64,000 nucleotides of DNA from Haloplanus ruber. GTDB taxonomy: Archaea; Halobacteriota; Halobacteria; Halobacteriales; Haloferacaceae. Below the pieces are notes generated by a model. The model ran no database searches and was not told the origin of the DNA. It saw only the letters and a program-made list of their open reading frames with translations. The translations under genes were made by a program, and so were the position numbers. Location: the NCBI RefSeq assembly GCF_024494725.1, contig NZ_JANHDK010000002.1, positions 1 through 64,000 on the forward strand. The letters run 5' to 3'. Below are positions 1-9,069 of this stretch, in pieces (the first letter of the stretch is position 1; each line of letters opens with the position of its first letter).

Positions 1-324
1 ACCGAAATCGAACTCGAGGATGTCCAGACGGGGACCTACGACCTCGAGGCCGACGACGGTGAGAACACGGACATCATCGAGGTAGAGATCGTCCAGAACG
101 TCCAGACGGCAACGCCGGAACCGACGGAGACGGCGGAACCGACGCCGACTGAGACGGCAACGCCGGAACCGACGGCCACGGCAACGCCCGAGCCGACGCC
201 GACCGAAACGATGGAACCGACCGACACGCCGACGCCCACCAGCAGTGGCGGGCCTGGCTTCGGTGCCATCGTCGCGGTCATCGCGCTGCTCGCGGCGGCC
301 CTGCTGGCCACCCGGCGCGACTAA
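1..324 (+). CDS. C-terminal end of a PGF-CTERM surface protein (partial)
   Basis: The reading frame is open from the window edge to a TAA at 322-324, so only the last 107 residues are visible. They end in a short folded stretch, a Thr/Pro/Glu-rich linker (repeats such as TPEPTPTET), the motif GGPGFG, a hydrophobic segment and a basic tail ATRRD. This is the tripartite PGF-CTERM signal that archaeosortase A recognises in haloarchaea. It marks a secreted protein that is cut near the membrane and lipid-anchored to the cell surface; the Thr-rich linker is the usual O-glycosylated stalk. The upstream domain, and so the specific function, lies outside the window. An S-layer or other surface glycoprotein is likely. 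Confidence 0.85.
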   Translation, partial: TEIELEDVQTGTYDLEADDGENTDIIEVEIVQNVQTATPEPTETAEPTPTETATPEPTATATPEPTPTETMEPTDTPTPTSSGGPGFGAIVAVIALLAAALLATRRD

Positions 325-444
325 CTCACCACGACTGACCGCCGATAGCGGTCGCCCGACTGCCGCTTTTTATCGACACTGGACACACAGCGACTGCCCC
401 GTCACAAACGATATGTCGTCGCCGTCCGCCACTCGGAACGTGCG

Positions 445-789
445 ATGACCGACCGTATCATGACCGGTGACGCCGACGAGCGTCCCCACGGCGGCACGTG
501 TCCGGCCTGCAAGCGGGAGTACCGACGGGCGATTACGTTCACCGACGACGGCGTGATCAGGGGTGAACTGGCGGGCGATGTCTGCATCACGCCCGAATAT
601 CTGTTCACTCATTCGACGATCACGGTCGCCGAACCCGACGACGACTTCCCGACTCGGGAGGTGGGCGCGATGGGCAACAGACGGGAGGAGTCGGTCGAGC
701 CGACGGCGGTGACGGACGTTTGGGTGTCGGCGGACCCGGACGATCCGGACGGTGATGGGTTCGTCTTTCCCGACGCAGACGGGGAGTAA
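445..789 (+). CDS. Hypothetical protein with a CxxC knuckle
   Basis: Codes for 114 acidic residues. The only motif is Cys-Pro-Ala-Cys near residue 19, with another Cys near residue 47, which suggests a small zinc-binding fold but not a complete four-ligand site. A second ATG six codons in is an alternative start. A TATA-like TTTTTATCG at 367-374 leaves a leader of about 45 bases. The stop at 787-789 coincides with the first recognisable codons of the adjacent redoxin remnant, so the downstream neighbourhood looks degraded. I do not recognise the family. Codon use and acidity are like the neighbours, which supports a real gene. Confidence 0.55.
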   Translation: MTDRIMTGDADERPHGGTCPACKREYRRAITFTDDGVIRGELAGDVCITPEYLFTHSTITVAEPDDDFPTREVGAMGNRREESVEPTAVTDVWVSADPDDPDGDGFVFPDADGE

Positions 790-1024
790 CGGACGGCTTC
801 GACGCTCAGTTACTCGTCGGTCCGGACGCAGAGGTGGCGACACAGTACAGCGGTACCGAGGAGACGAGTCACGGGCTGACGGGAATCGCCGCGACGTACG
901 TGATCGGCGCCGAGGGAGTCGTCCGGGACGAACAGGTAGCCGACAACCCCGGCGACCGGACGTACGGCAACTACGTCCGGTATTCCCCCGTAACGACTAC
1001 ACCGACCGGTTCGAGGGAGCGTAA
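789..1024 (+). pseudogene. Remnant of a redoxin-like (thioredoxin-fold) protein, frameshifted
   Basis: From about 789 one frame reads as the C-terminal half of an AhpC/TSA-type redoxin: GPDAEVATQY, then TYVIGAEGVVRDEQVADNP, then TYGNYVRY. There is no plausible start or N-terminal half with the peroxidatic Cys; that frame opens only after a TGA at 753-755. Near 984 the protein-like reading jumps by one base to the frame giving FPRNDYTDRFEGA and a TAA at 1022-1024. A single missing base would restore one continuous reading. I infer a truncated and frameshifted relic. The family assignment rests on pattern resemblance only and is tentative. Confidence 0.45.
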
Positions 1025-1066
1025 GCACGGCCGAGGGGTTTTGCCGCTCCAGTCCCGTCTACCGAT

Positions 1067-1378
1067 ATGAGCGAGCTCGACCCGGGCACGTTGTTGCCGA
1101 ACGACCGCATGCGCCAGCAGGCTCTCGACGGCGACGTGACACAGATCCACCGCGGACAGCGGTACGCGGCGGAGGGCGACACCTTCGAAATCGACGGCAC
1201 CACCTTCGAGGTCGTCGCCGTCGACGACCGAACCCTCGGTGACATGACCGACGCCGACGCCCGCGCAGAGGGCGCACGCGACCTCGACCAGTACAAGCAG
1301 ATCCTGGAGCGTGCACACGAGAACTTCGAGTGGGAGGACGACTCAGAGATCGTCCGGCACCGCTTCGAGCGGGTCTAA
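1067..1378 (+). CDS. ASCH domain-containing protein
   Basis: A 103-residue protein that is essentially one ASCH domain, a PUA-like beta-barrel thought to bind RNA or act in translation-linked regulation. Visible features are the N-terminal PGTLLPNDRMRQQALDG segment, IHRGQRYAAEGDTFEIDG and the GDMTDADARAEGARDLDQY helix typical of haloarchaeal ASCH proteins. A TATA-like GGGTTTTGC centred near 1039 sits about 27 bases before the ATG, consistent with a leaderless transcript. It converges with the chemotaxis transducer downstream, separated by only 16 bases. The precise substrate is unknown. Confidence 0.8.
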   Translation: MSELDPGTLLPNDRMRQQALDGDVTQIHRGQRYAAEGDTFEIDGTTFEVVAVDDRTLGDMTDADARAEGARDLDQYKQILERAHENFEWEDDSEIVRHRFERV

Positions 1379-1394
1379 CCGGCGGGCGGTCCAG

Positions 1395-3287
1395 TTACCT
1401 GCCGTCGGTGCGGGGGGCTTTCGATGCCGTTTCCGCCTCCGTGGCGGACTCACAGGTAAAGGTATCGAGCCGTGTCTTCAGCGTCGCAGTCTGTTCTGTG
1501 AGGGCGTCGAGCCGCGAGCTGATCTCCGAGACGGTCGTCGCGCCGGAGTCGGCCCGGTCGGCGAGCGTTTCGCTGCGATCCGCGATGGCTCGTGACCGGT
1601 CGGCCACACGCTCGATGGCGTCGACGACCGTCTCGGTGGTCCGGGCGCCGTCGTCGGTCGCGGCCGCAACCTCGTCGACCGAGGCGTCGACCTCTTCGAC
1701 GGTGTCAGTCAGAGCCGTGAACGCGTCGCCGGCGTCGTGCATCGTCGCTTTCCCCGTCTCGATCCGTGCCTTGGTCCGTTCCATCTCGGCTTGCACCCGC
1801 TCGACGTCGGCGACCGTCTGTTCGACCGTCTGCTCGATAGCCGCCGAGTGATCGCGAGTCTCACTGGCGAGAGACTTCACTTCGTCGGCGACGACCGCAA
1901 ATCCTTGGCCGTCGGCGGTCGCGTGCGCTGCCTCGATGTTGGCGTTCAGCGCGAGGATGTTCGTCTGTTCGGCAATCTCTTCGATGAGGTCCGTGCTCTC
2001 GGCGACATCGTCCATGCGGGCGTCGAGCGCCTCGACGAGGCCGCCAAGTTCCGCGACCGTCTCCTCGACGTGTTCGATGGCATCGATAGCCTCGGCGGCG
2101 GTTTCGACGCCCGATTCGGCGGCGTCGGCCGCGTTGCTAGCCTCGCCGGAAACCTGGCTCGCGTTCGCGGCAATCTCTTCGATGGTCGCCGAGAGCGTAC
2201 TCAACTCGTCCGTGGTGGATTCGAGTTCTCCGGCCTGGTCACGGAGGTCGCGAGCGAACTCACGAACGTCGTTGGACAGTTCCTGTTGGTCGCGTTCGAG
2301 CGCCGCAGCGTCGTCGTGGACCGACCGGGTGGTGTCCTCGACGGTCGCGGCGAACGCGCGCAGATCGAGGATCGTCGCCGAGAGTTCGTCGGTCATGGCT
2401 TCGAAGGCCCCGCTGATCTCCGCGATGGCCTCGATATCCGTCTCCGACGGCGGGTCGGCGGTCAGGTCGCCGTCCGAGACGGCGTCCATCGCCGCGGCGA
2501 CATCGTCGGCCTGGGTCAGGAGCGTCCGGTTCAGGCGTTCGACCTCGGCCTGTCGGCGCTCCGCCTCGGCTTTCGCCTCCTCGATTGCCGCTTGCTTCTC
2601 TTGGAGGTCTTCGATCAGTCCCTCACTTTCCTCGACGTTTGCGATCTGTTCCTCGGTTTCCGCTCGGGACCGCTCGATGGAGATCCAGTTCTGGATCAAC
2701 GCGGTCGAGAGGGCGAGAATGTAGACCGCATGGATGAACGCCCACCCCCACGGGTTCTGGATGGCCGCGGTGTGGTTGTACACCGCCGCAGGGTTCATCA
2801 TACCGAAGACGCCGTGCTGGATGGCGACGTACAGGATGCCGACGAGGAAGGGAACCCAGTCCTCGTAGGCGGCGACCACCGCCACCATGACGAAAAAGTG
2901 GAAGTGGGCCTCGATGAACCCGCCGGAGAAGTAGACGACGACGGCCGACGCCATCATCAATCCGACCGCCGCGAGCGCCGTCCGTATCCGTCGTCGGAGT
3001 CGACCCCATCGGGCAAGCAGGCCGATTCCGACGATCACCCCGAGGGCGAACAGGACGTATACCATCGGCTCCGCGGTGAAGGTTGCCCCCGTAACGTACG
3101 GGTCAGTCCCCGAAAACCGCCCCAACAGAAACAGGAAGGGAACGTGTGCGAACAACAGTCGAACGATATTCCGGTGGCGCGTGCGCCACGTATTCTCCGG
3201 AATCTTGTCCCCTGTCGGGATGTATTCGAGATACTTCCGGTTCACTCGCTGCCACAGTCCCGACCGATCCGTACTCACCCCTGCCAT
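1395..3287 (-). CDS. Membrane-embedded methyl-accepting chemotaxis transducer (Htr)
   Basis: A chemotaxis transducer of about 630 residues. The N-terminal 200 residues hold about six membrane segments and no large extracellular domain. The third segment carries [13 protein letters not shown] and later ones IQHGVFG and a His before [10 protein letters not shown], a histidine-rich membrane sensor domain also seen in some bacterial kinases and cyclases. A coiled coil and HAMP-like linker follow, then the cytoplasmic signalling hairpin with its tip at [17 protein letters not shown], the CheA/CheW contact. I chose the ATG at 3287 because a GGAGGTG lies six bases upstream. An in-frame ATG at 3314, with an AT-rich box near 3335-3350, is a leaderless alternative. 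Divergent from the Bat-type regulator. The sensed signal is unknown. Confidence 0.9.
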   Translation of the reverse strand: MAGVSTDRSGLWQRVNRKYLEYIPTGDKIPENTWRTRHRNIVRLLFAHVPFLFLLGRFSGTDPYVTGATFTAEPMVYVLFALGVIVGIGLLARWGRLRRRIRTALAAVGLMMASAVVVYFSGGFIEAHFHFFVMVAVVAAYEDWVPFLVGILYVAIQHGVFGMMNPAAVYNHTAAIQNPWGWAFIHAVYILALSTALIQNWISIERSRAETEEQIANVEESEGLIEDLQEKQAAIEEAKAEAERRQAEVERLNRTLLTQADDVAAAMDAVSDGDLTADPPSETDIEAIAEISGAFEAMTDELSATILDLRAFAATVEDTTRSVHDDAAALERDQQELSNDVREFARDLRDQAGELESTTDELSTLSATIEEIAANASQVSGEASNAADAAESGVETAAEAIDAIEHVEETVAELGGLVEALDARMDDVAESTDLIEEIAEQTNILALNANIEAAHATADGQGFAVVADEVKSLASETRDHSAAIEQTVEQTVADVERVQAEMERTKARIETGKATMHDAGDAFTALTDTVEEVDASVDEVAAATDDGARTTETVVDAIERVADRSRAIADRSETLADRADSGATTVSEISSRLDALTEQTATLKTRLDTFTCESATEAETASKAPRTDGR

Positions 3288-3466
3288 ACGAGACACCTCC
3301 TCGCTGAGAATCATATGGATTGTGTCGCCCGCATCAATGATGATAATTTGATAGGGTACTCGTGCGGGGCCGAAGAGAAGCGAGACGACGAGTCCGCCGG
3401 CCGGACAGCCCGTCCGGCCGACTCTTCCGTCGACGGAACTATATGTGTACGAAAAAACACGACACT

Positions 3467-5701
3467 ATGGCGTCAGGTTCGTCGCAGGACATCTACGAGC
3501 GAACCCTGGCCGTCTTCGACCGAGACGGGGGTCGATACGAGCCACTCACCACCCCGGAGGTGACCGAGGCACTCGACGTGGACCGCCGGGCGGTGTACGA
3601 GCGGCTGCAGCGACTCGTCGACCGGGGCGACCTCGAGACGAAGGAGGTGGGATCACACGCGCGGGTCTGGTGGCGACCGCCGGGGTCGTCCGGCGCGGAC
3701 GACGCCGATCAAGCCGGTCTGGCGGGGCAGTCGGGCGACGGCCCGGTACGGGAGCAGGCGCTACGACAGCGGTCGCGGGCGATGGAATCGGCCATCGACG
3801 GGATTGCAGTCGTCGACGAGAGCGGCGAGTTCGTCTACGTTAACGAGACGCACGCCGACGTGTACGGCTACGGGGATCCGGCGGAGATGGTCGGCGAACA
3901 CTGGCACCGGTGTTACGACGAGGCGGAACTCGCCCGACTCGAGGAGGAGATTCTCCCCACGCTCTACGACGAGGGCTCGTGGCGCGGCGAGACGCGCGGG
4001 CGACGCGCGGACGGAACGACGTTCCCACAGGAACTCTCGTTGACCGTGTCCGACGACGGCGGGGTGATCTGTGTCGTCCGGGACATCACCGAACGGAACG
4101 CACAGGAGCGACGGCTCCGAGACGCTCGGCGGTTCAACGAGGAACTGGTCGAGAACGCTCCGTTCGGGATGTTCCGCCTCGACGAGGACCTCCGGATCAC
4201 GTACGAGAACCCGCGGGCCGAGGAGATCATCGGTCTCCCCGAAGAGCAAGACACCTCGGATGCGATGGGGGTCGACATCCGGAAGCTACCACCCATCGTC
4301 GAGACGGGGCAGTCGGCTCTTTTCAGCCAGTTGCAGGAAGGCGAGACCATCGAGTTCGACTTTCCCTTCGAGTCCATCTACGGCAAGGAGGCGTACTTCA
4401 CGGGGCGTGCCGTGCCGGTGTACCGCGACGGCGAGTTCGACGGGGCGATCCTGATGGCCACCGACATCTCGGAGCGAAGACAGTACGAGCGACGACTGGA
4501 GCGACAGCGCGAGCAACTCGCTGCCCTCGACGAACTCAACGGCGTCGTGCGTGGCATCACCGAAGCGGTCATCGAGCAGTCCACTCGAGAGGAGATCGAA
4601 CAGGTGGTCTGTGATCGGCTGGCCGCCGCCGACTCGTACCGGTTCGCGTGGATCAGCGCGGCCGACGCGGGACTGGAACTGGAGACGCGGGCGGCTGCCG
4701 GCGTCGACGACGACTTCACCGACCGGTCGGTCGCCACCACCCCAAATGAAGCGACCGGACAGGGCCCAATCCGCCGGGCCGTCAGAACGCGGGAGATGCA
4801 GATCACCCGCAACGCGCTCGACAGCGACACGCCACAGAGGCTTCGCGAGGCCGCACGAGAGTCGGGCTACCAGTCGCTCGCGGTGATTCCGGTTGTCCAC
4901 CAAGGAATGTTCTACGGCGTTCTCGGCGTCTCCTCTGGCCGCCCCGACGCGTTCGCAGTGGAGGAGCGGGCGGTCATCGGACAGTTGGGCGACGTGATCG
5001 GGCACGCCATCGCTGCCGTCGACCGCAAGCGGGCACTCATGGGCAACGAAGTCGTCGAACTCACGATCAGGATTCCGGGACTACTCGGCGATCAGGTCCC
5101 AAACTCGACCGAAGGAACGATCACCATCGACCGGGTGACACCCGTCGGCGACGACGAGTATCTCGCCTACGGGACCGCGACAGAGGACGGCATGGAGATG
5201 ATCCGTGCGCTCGGCGAACACCGGTCGGAGTGGACGGAGTTGCGGACGTTCGACGAACGCGACGACGAAGTGCGATTCGAACAGCGACTCTCCAATCCGC
5301 CGCTGACCTCCATCGTCGCCGACTACGGAGGGAACTTCAAGTGCGGCTGGATCGAGGACGGCGTGTACAGTGCGACCATCCAGTTCCCGCCCGGGACGGA
5401 CGTCCGAGGGGTCGTTACCCACATCCAGGAGTCGTATCTCGACGTCAGAGTCGTCAGCCGCCGACAGGTGGTCCGGGAAGATCCCACCTCACAGCACATC
5501 CTGGACGTCCTCGCCGAGGACCTGACCGAGCGTCAGCGAACCGCCCTCGAAGCGGGCTACTTTGGTGGCTTCTTCGAGTGGCCCCGGCACCGCTCCGGGG
5601 AGGCCGTCGCCGAGTCGCTGGATATCGGCGCCTCGACGTTCCACCAGCACGTTCGCAAGGCCGAGAAGAAGCTTCTCGACGTGGTGTTCGCCGAGTTGTG
5701 A
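3467..5701 (+). CDS. PAS/PAS/GAF sensor with Bat-type HTH (bacterio-opsin activator-like)
   Basis: A one-component sensory regulator of 744 residues. In order: an N-terminal winged helix (DVDRRAVYERLQRLVDRGDL), two PAS domains (beginning MESAIDGIAVVDESGEF and LVENAPFGMF), a GAF domain from about residue 350, the BAT beta-domain, and a C-terminal HTH_10 motif (LTERQRTALEAGYFGGFFEWP). Family members such as Bat regulate genes in response to oxygen, light or redox state. A TATA-like AACTATAT at 3437-3444 is about 27 bases before the ATG at 3467, which favours that start over in-frame ATGs at 3443 and further upstream. Two DNA-binding regions in one chain are notable. Targets cannot be read from the sequence; the divergent transducer may be one. 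Confidence 0.88.
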   Translation: MASGSSQDIYERTLAVFDRDGGRYEPLTTPEVTEALDVDRRAVYERLQRLVDRGDLETKEVGSHARVWWRPPGSSGADDADQAGLAGQSGDGPVREQALRQRSRAMESAIDGIAVVDESGEFVYVNETHADVYGYGDPAEMVGEHWHRCYDEAELARLEEEILPTLYDEGSWRGETRGRRADGTTFPQELSLTVSDDGGVICVVRDITERNAQERRLRDARRFNEELVENAPFGMFRLDEDLRITYENPRAEEIIGLPEEQDTSDAMGVDIRKLPPIVETGQSALFSQLQEGETIEFDFPFESIYGKEAYFTGRAVPVYRDGEFDGAILMATDISERRQYERRLERQREQLAALDELNGVVRGITEAVIEQSTREEIEQVVCDRLAAADSYRFAWISAADAGLELETRAAAGVDDDFTDRSVATTPNEATGQGPIRRAVRTREMQITRNALDSDTPQRLREAARESGYQSLAVIPVVHQGMFYGVLGVSSGRPDAFAVEERAVIGQLGDVIGHAIAAVDRKRALMGNEVVELTIRIPGLLGDQVPNSTEGTITIDRVTPVGDDEYLAYGTATEDGMEMIRALGEHRSEWTELRTFDERDDEVRFEQRLSNPPLTSIVADYGGNFKCGWIEDGVYSATIQFPPGTDVRGVVTHIQESYLDVRVVSRRQVVREDPTSQHILDVLAEDLTERQRTALEAGYFGGFFEWPRHRSGEAVAESLDIGASTFHQHVRKAEKKLLDVVFAEL

Positions 5702-5769
5702 TCGGGTCCACCGGCGAGTCACAGATTTTGGGTAGGTAAACTATGCGTTATCACTGTCTGACACTATCT

Positions 5770-6417
5770 ATGGACGGCGCACCGCGACCACGGTCGAGTG
5801 GAGGTGGGGACGCCCTCGCTCGGTCGTCGATCATCGGCGACCTGCGCCAGCGTCGAGTCCTCTCGCTTCTGTTAGACCGGTCCCCGCTGACGGAACGCGA
5901 ACTCGCTGTCCGACTCCTCGCACGTGAGCGTGGCCTCGCACCCGCGGCCGTCTCCGAGACCGACCTCGACCCAGTGCAGACCGACCTCCGTCACCGATGT
6001 CTCCCGCAACTAGAGGCTGTCGGCTGGATCGACCGCTGTCCGGACGGCGTCGTCCTCGACGAGCGACCAACCTTCGAGTCTGTCACCCCATCGCCACCGG
6101 ATCTACGGACACCCGAGGATCCCGCCTGGGACGCCATCGGCGCCCTCCTCGCACGACCGTATCGGGCGGACGTCGTCACGCTACTCGCGAATCGGGACCG
6201 CGACACCACCGTAGCGGACCTCGTCACTGCCCTCCGCGAGCGCCACACGGCGTCCGCGCTCCCCGAAGACGACCGGTCCCTCCGGATCTCGCTTCACCAC
6301 GTCGACCTCCCGAAACTGGCGTCCACGGGACTGGTCGCGTACGATGCATCGGCACGAACCGCCACACCAACCCCCCGCCTGACCGCGTTCGTCGACCGGA
6401 TCGACCTCGATAACTGA
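5770..6417 (+). CDS. Tandem winged-helix protein (DUF7344-like)
   Basis: About 215 residues made of two similar winged-helix units: the first around RSSIIGDLRQRRVLSLLLDRSPLTERELAV, the second around the PYRADVVTLLANRDRDTTVADLV stretch. Each continues into an LRHRCLPQLEAVGWI or LHHVDLPKLASTGLV helix. Such duplicated modules are common in haloarchaea, usually annotated as DUF7344, and probably bind DNA. An in-frame ATG at 5743 exists, but AT-rich sequence around 5744 is 26 bases before the ATG at 5770, so the shorter form is preferred. It follows the Bat-type regulator on the same strand with its own promoter. Target genes are unknown. Confidence 0.75.
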   Translation: MDGAPRPRSSGGGDALARSSIIGDLRQRRVLSLLLDRSPLTERELAVRLLARERGLAPAAVSETDLDPVQTDLRHRCLPQLEAVGWIDRCPDGVVLDERPTFESVTPSPPDLRTPEDPAWDAIGALLARPYRADVVTLLANRDRDTTVADLVTALRERHTASALPEDDRSLRISLHHVDLPKLASTGLVAYDASARTATPTPRLTAFVDRIDLDN

Positions 6418-6552
6418 GCCTGTTCCCGTCGCTCCACGCTCCTTCGAGTGTCACGGGCGCTGTCGCTCGTAGGTAGTAGAGAGACGGGGTAGGCCGGCCG
6501 ACGGAACCACACGTGGAAACGTGGGCTGAAAGGAGTCGACCGTCCGTGCCGT

Positions 6553-6636
6553 CTACTTGATACAGCCGTCGCGACCACAAAACACCTCCGGTACGTGTCG
6601 CGGCGTCGGCCGACCACAGACGACACACCCGGTCAT
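6553..6636 (-). CDS. Putative 27-residue zinc-finger microprotein
   Basis: An ATG at 6636 (minus strand) opens 27 codons ending in TAG. The peptide has C-x2-C-G near the start (CVVCG) and C-x4-C near the end (CGRDGC), four cysteines in the spacing of a minimal zinc ribbon, with a basic middle. A TATA-like GATAAGAAC (minus strand, about 6662-6671) is about 30 bases upstream, as for a leaderless haloarchaeal gene. Haloarchaea encode many small zinc-finger proteins of this kind, which regulate motility, biofilm or metabolism. The rest of the 6418-6698 gap shows no other gene. Assignment rests on motif and promoter only. Confidence 0.5.
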   Translation of the reverse strand: MTGCVVCGRPTPRHVPEVFCGRDGCIK

Positions 6637-6698
6637 CGGTTTCGAGTCGCGTTGCGGAGCCGTTCTTATCGTCGTACTAGTGGTTCGGGTGACCCTTC

Positions 6699-7046
6699 TC
6701 ACACCTCGTCGCGGTCGGTGAACGTGTACCGGCGGACGATCTGGCCGTTCTCGAGCTCGTGAAAGTCGGCGAATCCGAACGCGACCTGTCTGTCGCCCTG
6801 CCGTCCCGAGAACGATCCCCGCACGGCAACGGTGTCGCCGTCCGAAACGACCGTGTGCACCTCGTGACTTCCCTTCGACAGTGGGCGTTCCTCCTCGTAG
6901 AACCGACGTAATTCCTCTCGGCCCTCAATCGGTGACTGTCCCGGTCGCTCGTAGGTCACGTCCGGCGCGAACAGTGCGACGAGATCGTCGTACTCCTCGG
7001 CGTCAACCAGGTCGTAGTACTCTCTGACTGTCTCGGCGTTGCTCAT
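6699..7046 (-). CDS. NTF2-like / SnoaL-like family protein
   Basis: A 115-residue single-domain protein of the NTF2-like cone fold. Visible signatures are the N-terminal helix NAETVREYYDLVDAEEYDDL, the FAPDVTYERPGQSPIEGREEL segment shared by SnoaL-type and polyketide-cyclase-like members, and the final strands FADFHELENGQIVRRYTF. These proteins bind small hydrophobic ligands or act as isomerases or hydrolases; the substrate cannot be predicted. A TATA-like GACTTAGTA (minus strand, about 7067-7076) lies about 25 bases before the ATG, indicating a monocistronic leaderless transcript. The gene lies downstream of tRNA-Ala on the same strand. Confidence 0.85.
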   Translation of the reverse strand: MSNAETVREYYDLVDAEEYDDLVALFAPDVTYERPGQSPIEGREELRRFYEEERPLSKGSHEVHTVVSDGDTVAVRGSFSGRQGDRQVAFGFADFHELENGQIVRRYTFTDRDEV

Positions 7047-7200
7047 GTGTACACATCGACGAGTCGCGTACTAAGTCGTCCGGTCTCTGTCAGCACTCTT
7101 GCTGCGGGCCTTGCTATAGTCTCGATACGGGTTTGATATAGGCAGGAAGTAGTGTGAGCGACACGCTGGCGAGGTAACGAGTCGAACGAAGCGAGAGGAA

Positions 7201-7272
7201 TGGACTCGCCGGGATTTGAACCCGGGGCCTCTTCCTTGCGAAGGAAGCGATCTGCCACTGATCTACGAGCCC
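7201..7272 (-). tRNA. tRNA-Ala (CGC)
   Basis: Read on the minus strand, the sequence folds into a cloverleaf. The acceptor stem GGGCTCG pairs with CGAGTCC and contains the G3-U70 pair that identifies alanine tRNAs. The anticodon stem CTTCC/GGAAG encloses the loop TTCGCAA, giving anticodon CGC for codon GCG. The T arm GGGTTCAAATCCC is canonical. The discriminator is A; CCA is not encoded. An AT-rich GCTTACAAG about 30-35 bases upstream (near 7300-7308) is a likely TATA box. It lies directly downstream of rpsJ. Confidence 0.97.
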
Positions 7273-7353
7273 GTATTGTGACCCAGCCGTCGGGCGTACT
7301 TGTAAGCTTCTGTTCGGATCGAAAAGGCGATGAAACGCCTTAGCGCCGTGTGA

Positions 7354-7662
7354 TCAGTCTTCGAGGACGATCTCGATGCTGACGTCGTTCGGCACCTGAA
7401 TGCGCATGAGCTGGCGCAGCGCACGTTCGTCCGCGTCGATGTCGATCAGCCGCTTGTGGACGCGCATCTCCCAGTGCTCCCAGGTGGCAGTCCCCTCGCC
7501 GTCGGGGGACTTCCGCGATGGAACCTCCAGTGTCTTCGTGGGCAGCGGGATCGGACCGCTGAGGTTGACGCCCGTCTTGCTCGCAATCTCGCGGACTTCG
7601 TCGCAGATGCCGTCGAGATCCTCGGGGCTCGTGCCCGCCAGGCGAACGCGTGCCTGCTGCAT
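7354..7662 (-). CDS. rpsJ: Small ribosomal subunit protein uS10
   Basis: A 102-residue S10. It contains [20 protein letters not shown] and the loop [23 protein letters not shown] that reaches into the 30S head, plus [23 protein letters not shown]. The archaeal length and ending ([13 protein letters not shown]) fit. Its ATG immediately follows the tuf stop codon (adjacent at 7662/7663), so the two are co-transcribed and probably translationally coupled. This tuf-rpsJ-tRNA arrangement is conserved in haloarchaea. Confidence 0.97.
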   Translation of the reverse strand: MQQARVRLAGTSPEDLDGICDEVREIASKTGVNLSGPIPLPTKTLEVPSRKSPDGEGTATWEHWEMRVHKRLIDIDADERALRQLMRIQVPNDVSIEIVLED

Positions 7663-8928
7663 CTATCGCTCGCTGACCGAGAGCACTTTGCCGGCCGCGA
7701 TGGTCTGACCCATGTCGCGGATGGCGAAGCTCCCGAGTTCCGGGATCTCAGAGGACGGCTCGATGCTGAGAGGCTTTTGCGGTCGAACCGTCACGACAGC
7801 GGCGTCACCGGACTTGATGAAGTCCGGGTTCTCTTCGGCGACCTCGCCGCTGGCGGGGTCGAGCTTCTGGTCGATGGACTCGATGGTACACGCGACCTGT
7901 GCCGTGTGGGCGTGGAAGACCGGCGTGTAGCCCGCCGTGATCACGGACGGGTGCTGCATGACGACGACCTGCGCCTGGAACGTCTCGGCGACCGACGGCG
8001 GGTCGTCGGCCGGGCCACAGACGTCGCCACGGCGGATGTCGTCCTTCCCGATACCGCGGACGTTGAACCCGACGTTGTCACCGGGACCGGCCTCGGGCAC
8101 CTCTTCGTGGTGCATCTCGATGGTCTTGACCTCGCCACCGACGTCCGAGGGCTGGAACGACACGTTGTCACCGGTGTTCATGATACCCGTCTCGACACGG
8201 CCGACCGGGACCGTCCCGATGCCGGAGATGGTGTAGACGTCCTGGATCGGCAGGCGGAGCGGCGCGTCCGTCGGCGGCTCCGTGGCCGGCAGGTCGTTGA
8301 GAGCTTCGAGCAGCGTCGGTCCGTCGAACCACGACATGCTGTCGGAGTCCTCGGCGACGTTGTCGCCTTCGAAGGCCGAAATCGGGATGAAGGAGGCGTC
8401 CTCCGTACCGAAGCGGACTTGCTTGAGGAGCTGCTTGACCTCCTCGACGACCTCGTTGTAGGTGTCCTCACTGTAGTCGACGATGTCCATCTTGTTGACG
8501 CCGATGATCAGCTCGTTGATGCCGAGCGTCCGCGCGAGGAAGACGTGCTCGCGCGTCTGGGGCGCGACGCCGTCGTCGGCCGCGACGACAAGCACCGCGT
8601 TGTCGGCCTGAGAGGCCCCCGTGATCATGTTCTTCACGAAGTCACGGTGACCCGGACAGTCGACGATGGTGAAGAAGTACTCGTCCGTGTCGAACTCTTG
8701 GTGGGCGATGTCGATGGTGACACCTCGCTCTCGCTCCTCAGCGAGGTTGTCCATGACGTAGGCGAACTCGAAGCCGCCTTTGCCCTTCTCTTCTGCTTCC
8801 TCGCGGTACTGCTCGATCACGTGCTCGGGTACGGACCCTGTCTCGAACAGGAGTCGCCCGACGAGCGTGCTCTTGCCGTGGTCGACGTGGCCGATAATGG
8901 CCAAGTTCTGGTGCGGTTTGTCACTCAT
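7663..8928 (-). CDS. tuf: Translation elongation factor EF-1 alpha (aEF-1A)
   Basis: A 421-residue GTPase that delivers aminoacyl-tRNA to the ribosome. G motifs are visible: GHVDHGKST near residue 12, DCPGHRDF near 90 and NKMD near 145. Domains II and III follow ([38 protein letters not shown]). The upstream minus-strand GGTTTTAGG near 8978-8990 looks like a TATA box, leaving a leader of about 30 bases; no strong ribosome binding site is seen. Co-transcribed with rpsJ. Length and motifs are typical for haloarchaea. Confidence 0.98.
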   Translation of the reverse strand: MSDKPHQNLAIIGHVDHGKSTLVGRLLFETGSVPEHVIEQYREEAEEKGKGGFEFAYVMDNLAEERERGVTIDIAHQEFDTDEYFFTIVDCPGHRDFVKNMITGASQADNAVLVVAADDGVAPQTREHVFLARTLGINELIIGVNKMDIVDYSEDTYNEVVEEVKQLLKQVRFGTEDASFIPISAFEGDNVAEDSDSMSWFDGPTLLEALNDLPATEPPTDAPLRLPIQDVYTISGIGTVPVGRVETGIMNTGDNVSFQPSDVGGEVKTIEMHHEEVPEAGPGDNVGFNVRGIGKDDIRRGDVCGPADDPPSVAETFQAQVVVMQHPSVITAGYTPVFHAHTAQVACTIESIDQKLDPASGEVAEENPDFIKSGDAAVVTVRPQKPLSIEPSSEIPELGSFAIRDMGQTIAAGKVLSVSER

Positions 8929-9069
8929 GGTGGGATCACGCGCTAAGGCGCTTGGTGACGACTATTTGCCGCGAATCACCTAAAACCATTTCGATACACG
9001 TCACAGAGCGTCCCATCGCTGTCTTGCGGTTCGTGACACCGTACCGCACGACCGCGGGGTGACGGGGCC

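Noticed and set aside
36-311. Minus-strand frame rich in Gly-Val-Ser repeats
   Set aside because: It is the complement of the Thr/Pro linker and PGF-CTERM tail on the plus strand.
1737-3563. A 608-codon plus-strand frame antisense to the chemotaxis transducer
   Set aside because: It has no motif, crosses the promoter of the Bat-type regulator, and is explained by GC-driven loss of stops opposite the transducer.
7456-8946. A 496-codon plus-strand frame opposite tuf and rpsJ
   Set aside because: Antisense shadow of two highly conserved translation genes; no protein-like features.
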